The notes below the pieces were generated by a model. That model was not told the origin of the DNA, did no database searches, and saw nothing but the letters and a program-made list of their open reading frames with translations. This document shows positions 42,660 to 52,618 of a stretch of 64,000 nucleotides of DNA, in pieces. Made by a program: the position numbers and the translations under genes. The DNA comes from Thiodiazotropha sp050305635 (GTDB taxonomy: Bacteria > Pseudomonadota > Gammaproteobacteria > Chromatiales > Chromatiaceae), in the NCBI GenBank assembly GCA_050305635.1, contig JBNLFS010000065.1, forward strand, positions 1 to 64,000. The letters run 5' to 3'. How positions within the stretch are numbered: the stretch's first letter is position 1; each line of letters begins with the position of its first letter.

Positions 42660-44311
42660 CATTACCTAAAGGCATGGTGCAGGCGATTTATAATGATACC
42701 GGGATCAGCCAGTACCAGGGAAACCCGCTCATTGAAGCTTTGCCGCCGATCCTGGATCGGCGTCAGTTAAAAGACGGGTTGTCTGGTCAAATTACGTTTC
42801 GCCCAACTGACGTTTATCTTGATGGCCAGACCCGTGTTCATGTCATATCTCAATTACTCGACAATTTTTTCCAGCCGCTATCCCGTCACATTGAGCTGGA
42901 GTCAAAATTATCGGTCATGCTTCGACAAGGGTATGTTGGCAGAAATCTGGCAACAGGTGAACTGAATGCCCACATCCAGAATGGTTATGAGCGTGTCATG
43001 CAGGGGGATTTGGCTGTTTTCCGGTTCGAGCATGTGGAATCCACCGCTAAGAGCCTGGCTTTCATTGGTTGTTCTGGTTCAGGCAAGACAAGCTCATTGA
43101 ACCGTATTCTGGCAACCTATCCCCAGTTGATATATCACGAAGCCTACAACTTCACTCAGATCGTTTTCCTTAAAATTGACTGCCCGCATGACGGTTCGTT
43201 GAAAAGCCTGTGTCATAACTTCTTTCGGGAAATTGACGCGGTACTCTCCACGAATTACGTACGCCGCTACGTGGAGAAACGACATAGCGTAGAAACCTTG
43301 ATTGCGGTAATGGCACACATTGCCAACACCCACGCCATTGGACTGTTAGTGATTGATGAAATCCAGCATCTGAGTGTTAAGAATTCAGGTGGTGCCGAGC
43401 GCATGCTCAATTTCTTTGTCACACTGGTTAATGAAATTTCGGTCCCGGTAGTCATGGTGGGGACACCAAAGGCCAGATCTGTTTTTGAACTGGATTTGCG
43501 ATCCGCTCGTCGTGGTGCAGGTTTTGGTTCAATACTATGGGAGCCTTTAAGCAAACCATCAGGCGAGCAGGAGGTATCCCGTACCGAGTGGGGAGCCTTC
43601 ACTAGCCGCTTGTGGAAGTATCAATGGCTGACTAAAGCATCCCCTGAAGTGACGGATGAGATTAGAGATACCTGGTACGAACTTTCACAAGGCATTATGG
43701 ATGTCGTCATCAAGTTGTTTGTTTTGTCACAGATCCGGGCTGTTGTCACCGGCATTGAGCGCATTACTCCCGCTTTGATGCGAAAGGTATATCAGGATGA
43801 GCTAAAACCTATCCACCCCATGATTGATGCGTTACGGTCGGGTGATGTGACAAAAATAGCGCGTTACTCAGATCTGACTATCCCCGACGTGGATAGAAAA
43901 ATACTGGAGTTGGGCCATCTGCTGCGCTCCAACCAGGAAAGCATTGATACCGTGGTCAAGTATGGGGGTAATGAACAAGCTGTTCGTTTGCACAATATGC
44001 TGGTTGATATGGGGTATGCCTCTGAGCTGCTTGAACCTCTGATCAACAGAGCTTTCGAGGATCATCCAGGCCTTCTGATGAAGGACCTTATGCCGCTGAT
44101 CCTCTCTTGGTATCAGAGTGCAGAGATAGAAAAGCCAGCGTCAGCCACATCCAAACTTAAGGCGGTGAAGAAAGCTGACTGGCATACCCTGGATTCAGAA
44201 GACCTGCGCTTCCTATTCTCTCAGTCCGCAAACGAAGAAACCTTCCAGGAATCACTTGGCCGCATCGGCCTGATTTTTGATGCCCAGGACTGGGTCAATT
44301 CCTTTGGGTGA
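42656..44311 (+). CDS. tnsC: TnsC AAA+ ATPase regulator
   Basis: A 551-residue ATPase (Tn7: 555). Walker A is GCSGSGKTS (about 138-146), Walker B is LLVIDEIQHL (about 230-239), and a sensor-type 'VVMVGTPKA' follows. It links the target selectors TnsD or TnsE to the TnsAB transposase and gives target immunity. It overlaps its neighbours on both sides. Confidence 0.95.
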   Translation: MTLPKGMVQAIYNDTGISQYQGNPLIEALPPILDRRQLKDGLSGQITFRPTDVYLDGQTRVHVISQLLDNFFQPLSRHIELESKLSVMLRQGYVGRNLATGELNAHIQNGYERVMQGDLAVFRFEHVESTAKSLAFIGCSGSGKTSSLNRILATYPQLIYHEAYNFTQIVFLKIDCPHDGSLKSLCHNFFREIDAVLSTNYVRRYVEKRHSVETLIAVMAHIANTHAIGLLVIDEIQHLSVKNSGGAERMLNFFVTLVNEISVPVVMVGTPKARSVFELDLRSARRGAGFGSILWEPLSKPSGEQEVSRTEWGAFTSRLWKYQWLTKASPEVTDEIRDTWYELSQGIMDVVIKLFVLSQIRAVVTGIERITPALMRKVYQDELKPIHPMIDALRSGDVTKIARYSDLTIPDVDRKILELGHLLRSNQESIDTVVKYGGNEQAVRLHNMLVDMGYASELLEPLINRAFEDHPGLLMKDLMPLILSWYQSAEIEKPASATSKLKAVKKADWHTLDSEDLRFLFSQSANEETFQESLGRIGLIFDAQDWVNSFG

Positions 44312-45858
44312 TGGCCGTGTTGAATTTTCCTATACCTTACACAGAGGAATTGATGTACAGCATCGTGGCCAGAGCGGGTGTCCGGCAGGGGCTGACCAGC
44401 CCAAAGCAACTGTTGGATGAGGTCTTCGAATCTCGCAGTATTATCGCAACGATAGACTTACCCAGTCATCTTGCAACGCTCTCTTGCTGGCTTCCTGAGG
44501 AGTTCACACCTGATAAGTTGATCTATAGCCATACCTTATTTCCGCTTTACGCACCTTTTGTACCAGAGGCTCGACGGCTTCAGTGCATGAATTGGTTGTA
44601 CCAGGGTACTCAGGGTGCCGCTCATCTGGCATTAGGGGTTGCCGCCTCTCGCATTAAATCCCCGCGTTTTGTCAGGTACTGCCCCGGTTGCACAGCCGCT
44701 CAACGTGAACAATATGGTGAGTATTTTTGGCGACGAGAGTGGCAGGTTGCCGGAGTGGAATCGTGCCCCGAACACGGTGTGTTGATGGATACGCGGATTG
44801 CTCGCCCCCTGATTGAACGTCATCGCTTTATCGCTGCTGCACCTGAACACTGTCATGTGACTAAACAGCAAAAGGGAATGGGAGTATCTGACTGGATAAC
44901 CACGCAGGTGCGACAGTTGTTAGTTCGGCCTGCGCAAGCGTCACCCAGTTTTGAGCAATGGACAGAGTATTATCGCAGCCTTGCTTATCGACTGGGTTTT
45001 TACCGGGGAAAAGCCCAAGTTGACCACTCGGTGATAAGAAATAAGGTATTAAAGGTGTGGCCTGCCACTTGGTTAATCCGAAACCGTTTGATGCCTCCCA
45101 GCTCCGATATTGATGACTCAGACTGGCTGAAAGCAATCTTCCGTAAGCATCGAAAAAGTTTCAATTATCTTCAACATATTGTTGTTCATCAGGCATTGCT
45201 GGATAGCCATTGGCAGATAGACGATGTGCTTGATGAAGTTAGCCGGAAACCTACAGGTAAAACGCCACAACAAGTTAAGGTTGTGATACAAAAGTCGAGC
45301 AGTCAAACGCCAGATCAGGAAGCTTGGCTCGCATTGTTGTTATCCCATCCACCCCTGCAAGCCAGAAAAATATCACCAGCCTTGTATGCCGGGCTTTATC
45401 GAAATCATCGCGACTGGCTGTTGGACGTTAACCATCGTCATGCGCAAGACAAGACAAATGCTAACGTACCACGCATTGATTGGGACAAACGGGATCGGGA
45501 ATATCTGCAAGCACTTCGACAGCTGGCTACGTTTCTGAAGGCAAATCAACAAGGACCCAGGCGCTCAAGAACCTACTACCTTAAGTTGCTTGGCAATCTC
45601 TCAACCCTTGAGAAAAACCTCCATCAAATGCCACGTACATCGGCATTTTTGGTGGCTAATTCGGAAAGTGTCCCCCAGTACCAGATCCGACGCTTGCAAA
45701 ATGCCTATGACGATTTACGGGTTCTCTTTGACTCGCCGCCAAGGTGGCGATTGTTGCGAAACGCCGGATTGAGTGAAGAACGAATGATGGAGCCTGCCAG
45801 GCAGTATTTGGAAAATTTAGTGGATACGGAACATGAAGTTCAAAGGTGTAGAAAATAA
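44311..45858 (+). CDS. tnsD: TnsD/TniQ target selector for attTn7
   Basis: A 515-residue protein (Tn7: 508). A TniQ zinc finger is visible: CPGC at residues 124-127, then CPEH at 152-155, spacing as in Tn7 TnsD. 'YTEELMYSIVARAGVRQGL' is the typical TniQ start. It recognises the 3' end of glmS, consistent with where this copy sits. ATG 44311 is chosen; GTG 44308 in the same frame is possible. The gene overlaps tnsC (TGATG) and tnsE. Confidence 0.94.
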   Translation: MAVLNFPIPYTEELMYSIVARAGVRQGLTSPKQLLDEVFESRSIIATIDLPSHLATLSCWLPEEFTPDKLIYSHTLFPLYAPFVPEARRLQCMNWLYQGTQGAAHLALGVAASRIKSPRFVRYCPGCTAAQREQYGEYFWRREWQVAGVESCPEHGVLMDTRIARPLIERHRFIAAAPEHCHVTKQQKGMGVSDWITTQVRQLLVRPAQASPSFEQWTEYYRSLAYRLGFYRGKAQVDHSVIRNKVLKVWPATWLIRNRLMPPSSDIDDSDWLKAIFRKHRKSFNYLQHIVVHQALLDSHWQIDDVLDEVSRKPTGKTPQQVKVVIQKSSSQTPDQEAWLALLLSHPPLQARKISPALYAGLYRNHRDWLLDVNHRHAQDKTNANVPRIDWDKRDREYLQALRQLATFLKANQQGPRRSRTYYLKLLGNLSTLEKNLHQMPRTSAFLVANSESVPQYQIRRLQNAYDDLRVLFDSPPRWRLLRNAGLSEERMMEPARQYLENLVDTEHEVQRCRK

Positions 45859-47425
45859 CAGCGTTATCCGGGAGATTGGCTCATTATTCCGCCGCCATGA
45901 TGGCTCTGATTGGCACATTAATGTCAAATTGGCACCAGGCCAAAAAAAACAATATTTTGGTATCTCTCAAATTCCGATCTTAGCAAGACGCAGGGTCGTC
46001 AATGCTAGCGAACTACCGCGTCCTGCCGGATTCCAGTCCCGTATTGTGATAGAAAATACTCGTCATTGGCGTACTGAACCGATCGAAGCCTGTCCAATTC
46101 CGGTGGTAAATCGGCAGGACGATGGGCAGCAATGGTGCTTCAATTTTGAATTTGGCGGAACGCAGTATTATCTTCCTCAGCTCGAATTAGCGCGAGTGCT
46201 GTTCTTCCACCATGCCTATATAACGCGTTTAGCATTGATCTCCGGTGGGCTCTCTCAGGAGTTTGATGTCCAGCGCATAGATAAATTGAGCAAAGCTCTG
46301 GTTAATATTCTGCCAACCTGCACTCTGCCGCTGTACGTCAGAGGTGACTATGCATTAAGACGGTTGTTAGCCTGGATATTGTTGGATGACGAAGCTCGAC
46401 TGTCTTTTGAAAGTATTGCCCGCTACCAGCTTCAGAACGGTTATGACACAGACACGTACCGTCTGTGGCGTTTTCAATTTGAACCACCATCGCTCGTAGG
46501 TGTTGAGCTGACCCTTCGAGGACATTTCGATCAGGAACGAAAAGCGTTTTTTGTGTATGAGATTTATGGTGTTTCCAATCTATCTTGTGATTGTCCCGCC
46601 TACGTCGATTTTGTCGATCCCCGATTCGCTGAGAGGCGAGTTGGCCAAGGGCGTGCTGTTCGACCCGGTTCACAATCCGGTCCGGAATTGGAAATTGATG
46701 ACGAACAAGAGCCAGATTCTGATCACACGGAAATCCAGATTGAAACGCCAGCCGTCGCATTTGAGTTTGTTAATCCCATTCAGACAACTCGCGTTGGTAA
46801 GGGAAAAGGGCAGACTGGTCGTTTGGGCCGGGAGGGCGACTCATCAGACTCTACAGAAACTACCGGCTTGGAAGTTAGTACTAATGAGGCTAGTATTCAG
46901 GGCACATTGCCTTCCGCAGACTATGATGGCCTAGAGGATAATAGCGACGACGCACATCTCTATACAGATAAATTTGAAGCATTTAACGCCATGGTACTGC
47001 AATTGGTTGGCATGTCTGGTTGCCGCCGTATCCACGGGGAAATCCGAAAGCTTCCCGCTATTGATGGTTACTCCAAACACTTGCTTGTAGATGGCAACCC
47101 ACGTTGTCTGGCTTTTCATCGAATTAAAAAGGATGGTCAAGAGTACGCATTGATAGAAGTGGATACGTCCGATAACAAAAATAAGTTATCAACGCTGCTG
47201 TTGAAACAGCAGGGTGTGTCGCTTGACTGGGAACACACCATTCGAGAGCTTGAAATTCGACTATTAAAAGGCTCCTTAACTTGGCCAACTAAATTTATTC
47301 AGAAAAAATTTAGACAAAACTATAAGAGAATTTCGCACCCAAAGTCCACGCCAGAAGGCCAGAATTTATTTGAGCGAGAGTCGATAAATCGTTGGGCCGA
47401 GAGATTTTATGAGGAGTTAAACTGA
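45833..47425 (+). CDS. tnsE: TnsE target selector for replicating DNA
   Basis: A 530-residue protein (Tn7: 538). The order after tnsD and the length identify it, and motifs such as 'GDYALRRLLAWILLDDEARLSFESIARYQLQNG' and the C-terminal 'GCRRIHGEIRKLPAIDGYSKHLLVDGNPRCLAFHRIKKDGQEYALIEVDTSDN' region (conserved TnsE C-terminus) support it. A low-complexity acidic linker lies at about 275-370. In Tn7, TnsE binds the sliding clamp and directs insertion into lagging-strand DNA of conjugal plasmids. Confidence 0.92.
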   Translation: MKFKGVENNSVIREIGSLFRRHDGSDWHINVKLAPGQKKQYFGISQIPILARRRVVNASELPRPAGFQSRIVIENTRHWRTEPIEACPIPVVNRQDDGQQWCFNFEFGGTQYYLPQLELARVLFFHHAYITRLALISGGLSQEFDVQRIDKLSKALVNILPTCTLPLYVRGDYALRRLLAWILLDDEARLSFESIARYQLQNGYDTDTYRLWRFQFEPPSLVGVELTLRGHFDQERKAFFVYEIYGVSNLSCDCPAYVDFVDPRFAERRVGQGRAVRPGSQSGPELEIDDEQEPDSDHTEIQIETPAVAFEFVNPIQTTRVGKGKGQTGRLGREGDSSDSTETTGLEVSTNEASIQGTLPSADYDGLEDNSDDAHLYTDKFEAFNAMVLQLVGMSGCRRIHGEIRKLPAIDGYSKHLLVDGNPRCLAFHRIKKDGQEYALIEVDTSDNKNKLSTLLLKQQGVSLDWEHTIRELEIRLLKGSLTWPTKFIQKKFRQNYKRISHPKSTPEGQNLFERESINRWAERFYEELN

Positions 47426-47581
47426 GCTGAGTGAAACAGATGGTTGCGCTGAATGAATAGATCGTATTACTTGATATTAACATGGCCATACAATCCAACA
47501 TTTAAACGAATGATCGCTGGAATACTCTTAAACAACGCTACACGAGCCGTTGTCCGACATAGCTCTCAATCAGGCAAGTCC

Positions 47582-48418
47582 TTATATAAATCGCTGTGTC
47601 TGTGTACCCAACCCTTTGATTTGGAGATGGACGATATCTCCCCGTTGCAAATATTGTGGTGGCCTCATTCCCATCCCTACACCTTCAGGTGTGCCCGTAA
47701 TGATTATGTCACCAGGTCGCAAAGGAGTAATTCCCGATAGGTAAGCCACGATTTCCCGAACTGAAAAAATCATGTCCGACGTATTGGCGCGCTGTTTAAT
47801 TTTTCCATTGACCCAAAGTTCCATATCCAGTGCCTGGGGATCAATGATTTCATCGCGGCTTACGAACCACGGACCTAATGGCCCGAAACCAGCAAAGCTC
47901 TTGCCATTAAACCACTGGGTATCGTGCTGAAATTGCCACTCTCGCTCGGAAATGTCATTTGCCAAGCAATATCCGGCTACAAAATCCAAAGCTGATTCAA
48001 TCGATACGTTGTAAGCAGGGCGGCCGATAATGACACCTAGTTCGACTTCCCAATCTACCTTTGTGGCTCCGGTAGGGATCGTTACATCATCGTTAGGGCC
48101 TGCTATACAACTAGTGGATTTGGTAAACACAACAGGCTCTTTAGGGATGCTCAAACCAGCCTCAATGGCGTGCTGGCGATAATTTAATCCAATTGCAATA
48201 AATTGGCGTGGCATTGCAAATGGAACGCCTAGTCGAACACCATTCTCAACTACTGGTAATTGCTGTGGGTCTATATCCCTCAGGAACTGCAACCGCTCTT
48301 CAGTAAACCACTCTGGAGTCAAATCATCGACCACAGATGACAAATCTCGGATGTGGCCATCGATGTCAATCACGCCAGGTTTTTCGTGATTTTGTGGTCC
48401 AAAACGAACTAGCCTCAT
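47582..48418 (-). CDS. Fumarylacetoacetate hydrolase family protein
   Basis: A 278-residue protein from ATG 48418 (MRLVRFG), preceded by AGAGG; the frame extends upstream into the AraC gene but without reason. FAH motifs: 'FIAIGLNYRQHAIEAG', 'PVVFTKSTSCIAGPNDDVTIP', the metal-binding 'VDWEVELGVIIGRPA' (Glu residues), 'ANDISEREWQ', and 'LRPGDIIITGTPEGVGMG'. Such enzymes hydrolyse or decarboxylate 2,4-dioxo acids in aromatic or sugar degradation. Last gene of the transposon's minus-strand cargo; convergent with tnsE. Confidence 0.9.
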   Translation of the reverse strand: MRLVRFGPQNHEKPGVIDIDGHIRDLSSVVDDLTPEWFTEERLQFLRDIDPQQLPVVENGVRLGVPFAMPRQFIAIGLNYRQHAIEAGLSIPKEPVVFTKSTSCIAGPNDDVTIPTGATKVDWEVELGVIIGRPAYNVSIESALDFVAGYCLANDISEREWQFQHDTQWFNGKSFAGFGPLGPWFVSRDEIIDPQALDMELWVNGKIKQRANTSDMIFSVREIVAYLSGITPLRPGDIIITGTPEGVGMGMRPPQYLQRGDIVHLQIKGLGTQTQRFI

Positions 48419-48458
48419 TACAGACCTCTTATACTCAGGAACAGATACGTTGTTGCAT

Positions 48459-49292
48459 TCATTGAATATGAGTGCGTCTATGTCCGCGAATCGCTGTGGG
48501 CGGAAAACCAAAGCGATCCCGAAACCGTACTGCGAATTGTGACGGTGTCTGGTATCCAACCGATAAAGCAATTTGTACAACAGGCTGGGTCGTTGATTGC
48601 AGCATCTGCAATGCAAACGACATTCGCACGTCAGTAAGAATATGACTTAAGTTGGTCCCTTCATCAGCCAGCCGACGACGCAAGGTGGCTTCACTCATCG
48701 CAAAGGCAGAAGCAACCTTTGCCGCACTCCAGTCATGAGCCAAGTCCTGACCAATCAGGCGCCGGACTTTCACTGCCATGGTCAGCGTACTGGTGTGCTC
48801 AAAGCGGCACCCCTGCAGACCAACCCAAAGTAGAATTTCGCGCAAGTGATGGGATGCGATAGCAACCGGAACATGTTCATCTTCCAACGATTGAACAGCT
48901 CTGTGCAGGGCCGTCACAAATGCTTCCGGGGCGGCAATCATGGGTTGGGCATGATGGATAACCGCCAGCTCAGGATGCGCATTTGCGTATTCCGTAATCA
49001 GAGTGTCATCCCATACCAGCCAGCGCGCCTGGTAACTGCCGTCTTCTTCCAGTCTGTTAGTGATATCAAACGGCTGGCCGCCGGCCAGTGCAATGGCTTC
49101 ACCAGACCGAATGATGTATTCACCACCGGACCAGTGCACAGACTTGATGCCACGTTCGACGAAGATAAGCAGCGGATTTTCAATAAACAGCCGTTTGAAT
49201 GTCAGCTCCTGTTGCTGAACAACAATCCCCGTAGCGCCGATCTGTAACCGGCTGGTAATGCGAGGGGCGTTCCGGGGATCGCAGACTGTCAT
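48459..49292 (-). CDS. AraC-family transcriptional regulator (cargo)
   Basis: A 277-residue protein. The C-terminal double HTH (about 175-275) shows 'WSAAKVASAFAMSEATLRRRLADEGTNLSHILTDVRMSFALQML' (two helices of the first HTH and linker) and 'VQIALSVGYQTPSQFAVRFRDRFGFPPTAIR'. The N-terminal part is a cupin-like ligand domain. It lies 8 bp from the PEBP gene and just before the FAH gene, so it may control the cargo it sits in. Confidence 0.88.
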   Translation of the reverse strand: MTVCDPRNAPRITSRLQIGATGIVVQQQELTFKRLFIENPLLIFVERGIKSVHWSGGEYIIRSGEAIALAGGQPFDITNRLEEDGSYQARWLVWDDTLITEYANAHPELAVIHHAQPMIAAPEAFVTALHRAVQSLEDEHVPVAIASHHLREILLWVGLQGCRFEHTSTLTMAVKVRRLIGQDLAHDWSAAKVASAFAMSEATLRRRLADEGTNLSHILTDVRMSFALQMLQSTTQPVVQIALSVGYQTPSQFAVRFRDRFGFPPTAIRGHRRTHIQ

Positions 49293-49300
49293 AAATAACC

Positions 49301-49852
49301 TCAGCGACCGCCTTTAATGGTAAGAGTCGCTTTACCCAGTGAATTGCCCATCACCATAAAGCTCAGCATAGCCGGAGTCACGGTTTCTGGCAGTTCGAGC
49401 TGATCAACACTCAGAGCATGAACGGTAATGACATAATTATGCTCTGACCCCGGAGGAGGACAGGCACCAAGGTAACCGGTTTGTCCGCTGTCACCGCGTA
49501 CTTCAAGTGTACCGGCAGGCAGTTTGCCACCAGCGCTGCCAGCACCTTCCTTTAATTCGGTGACGTCTGCCGGAACATTAGCTAACACCCAGTGCCACCA
49601 ACCAGAACCGGTTGGAGCGTCGGGATCAAACATGGTGATGACATAGCTTTTGGTACCTTTCGGGGCACCGCTCCAGGAGATCTGAGGAGACAGGTTCTTG
49701 CCACTACAGCCAAAAGCATTGGCAAACTGAGCCTGTTGTAACTGACCATCGAGTGGGCTGTTACTGTGAACACTGAATTCCTGAGCCTGAGCAACTACAG
49801 AAGCGAAACCGGATATCAGCAATGTGCTGGTGAGCATTAATGTTTTAAACAT
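49301..49852 (-). CDS. Exported YbhB/PEBP-family protein
   Basis: A 183-residue protein with a Sec signal peptide (about 1-23, ...VVAQAQ-EF). The Raf-kinase-inhibitor-like fold shows 'NLSPQISWSGAPKGTKSYVITMFDPDAPTGSGWWHWVLANVP' (two blocks) and 'GQTGYLGACPPPGSEHNYVITVHAL', the anion-binding pocket. Its periplasmic location differs from cytoplasmic E. coli YbhB. Ligand unknown. Confidence 0.9.
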   Translation of the reverse strand: MFKTLMLTSTLLISGFASVVAQAQEFSVHSNSPLDGQLQQAQFANAFGCSGKNLSPQISWSGAPKGTKSYVITMFDPDAPTGSGWWHWVLANVPADVTELKEGAGSAGGKLPAGTLEVRGDSGQTGYLGACPPPGSEHNYVITVHALSVDQLELPETVTPAMLSFMVMGNSLGKATLTIKGGR

Positions 49853-49995
49853 TTTTAAACCCTTATTGATTAATAGAGATTAAATTATCTTCGGTGTGCA
49901 TCAAATTCTCTGTCTGCAATCGCGCAACTTTTATCGCATTCCGCTCAGATTGCACAGAATGCAACAAACAGAAACCCGACCAAAGACCGCTGTGG

Positions 49996-50850
49996 CTACT
50001 TCAGTAAATCAATAACGGCCGTCATATTTTTCTGCGCCAGACCGCTCTCCTTCGCTTTTTGAAAGGTAGCGCGCACGGCCCTGATTACAGAGAGCGTTTG
50101 CCCAGAAGCCTGCTCCATATAACCAAAATCTTTTTCGATAAGATCAACCGGAAATTGTGGTGAAAAATCGCCCGCCAGCATATTGGCTGTTAAAAATCCG
50201 GATATCGGTGCCCAGGAAGGCGTTGTTGAAACCGCCTGCAGAACAGCGTCAATATCCGCATTATTTTCTTGTAGTAGGGTCAGAATTTCAGCCCAGGCAA
50301 CCACCTGAATACCGAGTAAGCTGTTCGTTACCAGCTTTGTTATAGCGGCATTACCGGACTCACCGACGTAGTTGACTGCCGAGCCCATCTGCAACAGTAC
50401 AGGGTTGACCTGCTCACAGGCAGCAGCATTACCGGCAAGAAAGAAGATCAGGCTGGCACTGGCGGCTGCCGGAAGGGTTCCGGCCACAGGTGCTTCCAGA
50501 AAAGCGATCTGTCGTTCCTCTGCGGCCTCGCTCAGGCGCCGGACAGCAGCAAGTGACAGCGTGGAGCTTTCAACGGCAACGGCGCCTTCCCGCATCGTGG
50601 AAAAAGCCCCACTTTGCGGATCACACCAGACGCGCCATGAGGCTTCGTCATCACGCACCATAGAGAACACAATATCCGCGTTCCGGGCGGCGTCTGCCGG
50701 AGTAGCAGCAACTTTTGCTCCAAGGTTTTTCAGCGCTGCTGCTGGCTCCGGTGAACGGTTCCATACGGTGAGATCACAGTCGGCGCGTAATAAGTTGGCT
50801 GCCATACGGCTACCCATGGCACCCAACCCTATAAATGCAATTTTAAACAT
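49996..50850 (-). CDS. NAD(P)-dependent beta-hydroxyacid dehydrogenase family enzyme
   Basis: A 284-residue protein of the 3-hydroxyisobutyrate/6-phosphogluconate dehydrogenase group. The Rossmann loop is 'FIGLGAMGSRMAANLLRAD' (residues 5-23), followed by 'VWNRSPEPAAAL', the substrate-binding 'FLEAPVAGTLPAA' and the helical C-domain with 'ITKLVTNSLLGIQVVAWAE', which carries the catalytic-site Lys. The substrate is probably a beta-hydroxy acid or semialdehyde, or an imine as in imine reductases. Cargo operon member. Confidence 0.88.
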   Translation of the reverse strand: MFKIAFIGLGAMGSRMAANLLRADCDLTVWNRSPEPAAALKNLGAKVAATPADAARNADIVFSMVRDDEASWRVWCDPQSGAFSTMREGAVAVESSTLSLAAVRRLSEAAEERQIAFLEAPVAGTLPAAASASLIFFLAGNAAACEQVNPVLLQMGSAVNYVGESGNAAITKLVTNSLLGIQVVAWAEILTLLQENNADIDAVLQAVSTTPSWAPISGFLTANMLAGDFSPQFPVDLIEKDFGYMEQASGQTLSVIRAVRATFQKAKESGLAQKNMTAVIDLLK

Positions 50851-50911
50851 CGTTTTTACCTTTAAATTTAAATATCAGATTGAGTGCTACAGGAGCCAAC
50901 AGAGAACGGAT

Positions 50912-51415
50912 TTACTGCTTTCTGGCCGCAGAAACCAGACCATCTAGCCATTCCTGATGTCCGTTAATCATTGGGTTGGGTAGGGTTTTGGCCAGTTCTA
51001 TGGCCGGGTTACCATTCTGGGTTTCCTGGGTCAGAATGCGCACCCGGTTGGCGGACAACTCCTCCACAATCCAGGCGTGGTGCACGTCCAGTCGCTGCTC
51101 GCCTTCGCCAGACCAGCCATGCCAAGCTATACGCGCAGGCTGACCGTTAACCGGAGCCACGCATTCCACCACTTCGCCTTCCACCGGAAAGCCGAATGTC
51201 TCAAAATAAAAACGATCACCCAACGCCAGTTGAGGGCCTTTATTGTCGTAAAAACGGGTATTCGCAGAGTTCTTGTAATAGGTTGGCCAGTTAGCCGGGA
51301 TGCTTAGTAGTGGCCAGATATCTTTAACAGTAAGACCGGTTACGATCACTTCGTTAGAGCAGTAATTGTCAGTAAATCCAGGAACATAGCCTTCAGGCCA
51401 GATAATGTCACTCAT
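50912..51415 (-). CDS. SRPBCC-fold (polyketide cyclase-like) protein
   Basis: A 167-residue protein from ATG 51415 with GGAGG before it; the frame extends to 51496 without a reason. 'WPLLSIPANWPTYYKNSANTRFYDNKGPQLALGDRFYFETFGFPVEGEVVE' (N-terminal half of the fold, in two blocks) and a C-terminal helix ending 'GHQEWLDGLVSAARKQ' match polyketide_cyc2-type START-like proteins, which bind hydrophobic ligands. First gene of the minus-strand cargo, divergent from the LysR gene. Confidence 0.82.
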   Translation of the reverse strand: MSDIIWPEGYVPGFTDNYCSNEVIVTGLTVKDIWPLLSIPANWPTYYKNSANTRFYDNKGPQLALGDRFYFETFGFPVEGEVVECVAPVNGQPARIAWHGWSGEGEQRLDVHHAWIVEELSANRVRILTQETQNGNPAIELAKTLPNPMINGHQEWLDGLVSAARKQ

Positions 51416-51551
51416 GGAAAATCCTCCATAGATAGGTTTTAGAGAGTTGAGGGGAATAACATACCCTCGGCTACACCTAAACTTTACTTGTCGCACTAAT
51501 GCTGATAAATAGACATATAATCAATTTATTTATTACATAGATGCACAAATA

Positions 51552-52499
51552 ATGCGAACATTTGACACTATCCAGTTGGGAAGTATCGAACTCTTCTGCA
51601 AAGCAGCTGAATTGGGCAGCTTCTCGGCTGCTGCCCAGTCGCTAGGACTTAGTCCAGGATCGGTGAGTCGTTCTATCAAGCGTCTTGAGGAAAGACTGGG
51701 CGCCCGTCTTTTTTCCCGGACGACGCGCAACGTCCGGCTAACAGGTGAAGGCGAATTATATTTGCGGGAATGCCGACAAGCACTGGAACAAATATCAGAG
51801 GCCGAGCGGGCTATTTCGGGTAACCAGAAAGTTCCCAGTGGACTGTTGCGTATAAGTGTAGGTACGTTATACGCAAACTATCGTCTACTCCCTCTTCTCA
51901 GTCAATTCACAGAAGCTTATCCGCAGATAGAGCTCGAACTCAGTCTTTCCAATCGGGTTGTAGATATTGTCGATGAGGGATATGACGCTGCAATTCGCAT
52001 TGGTATACCCCAAGACTCGCGACTTATAGCACGCAAGCTGGAAGACGCTACTGTCGGTGTGTTTGCAACCTCCGACTACCTTTCCAAACGTGGAATCCCA
52101 TTGACCCTTGAAGATCTAAACAATCACGATTGCCTGCAGTTTGTATTGCCCACAACGGGACGGGCGATGCCGTGGATATTTACGACAGCTGATGGCAAGG
52201 AAGTGAACTATACACTCCCTAGTCGGTTACGGGTGCTAGATGACGCGTCTGGTTGCCTAAGTTGGGGCAATGCTGGAGGTGGACTCTTCCAGACATATCA
52301 TTTCATTGCAGGGCCGGCCGTTGCCAGAGGGGAACTGGTTGAGGTTTTGCAATCATACGGAGGCAGGACGCGGCAATTTTCGGTCATCTATCCTCAGAAC
52401 CGGCATTTGTCGGCGCGGGTGCGCGCCTTCATTGATTTTATGTTGCAGAAATTGAGGTTGGTGCAGACCTCAAATTATTTAGGAGTATCTGAGAGGTAG
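51552..52499 (+). CDS. LysR-family transcriptional regulator (cargo)
   Basis: A 315-residue protein with the LysR HTH (about 8-65, 'LFCKAAELGSFSAAAQSLGLSPGSVSRSIKRLEERLGARLFSR' in two blocks) and a type-2 periplasmic-binding-like effector domain. It is divergent from the SRPBCC gene over a 136-bp region, the usual position for a LysR activator of the neighbouring operon. It also overlaps no other gene and is the last before the transposon's left end. Confidence 0.92.
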   Translation: MRTFDTIQLGSIELFCKAAELGSFSAAAQSLGLSPGSVSRSIKRLEERLGARLFSRTTRNVRLTGEGELYLRECRQALEQISEAERAISGNQKVPSGLLRISVGTLYANYRLLPLLSQFTEAYPQIELELSLSNRVVDIVDEGYDAAIRIGIPQDSRLIARKLEDATVGVFATSDYLSKRGIPLTLEDLNNHDCLQFVLPTTGRAMPWIFTTADGKEVNYTLPSRLRVLDDASGCLSWGNAGGGLFQTYHFIAGPAVARGELVEVLQSYGGRTRQFSVIYPQNRHLSARVRAFIDFMLQKLRLVQTSNYLGVSER

Positions 52500-52618
52500 T
52501 TTCCTTTATCAGTACTTTGTACGTGTTCGAAATGGTGCTCTCACGGAAAGTCGATGAATTTTTTCTATCGCCCTTATGCAGTTGCCGGTGCTTATCTATT
52601 CGCTTCTGTTTGTGCATC

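Noticed and set aside
47453..47740. Short plus-strand frames between tnsE and the FAH gene
   Set aside because: Overlap the end of the FAH gene on the other strand and look random.
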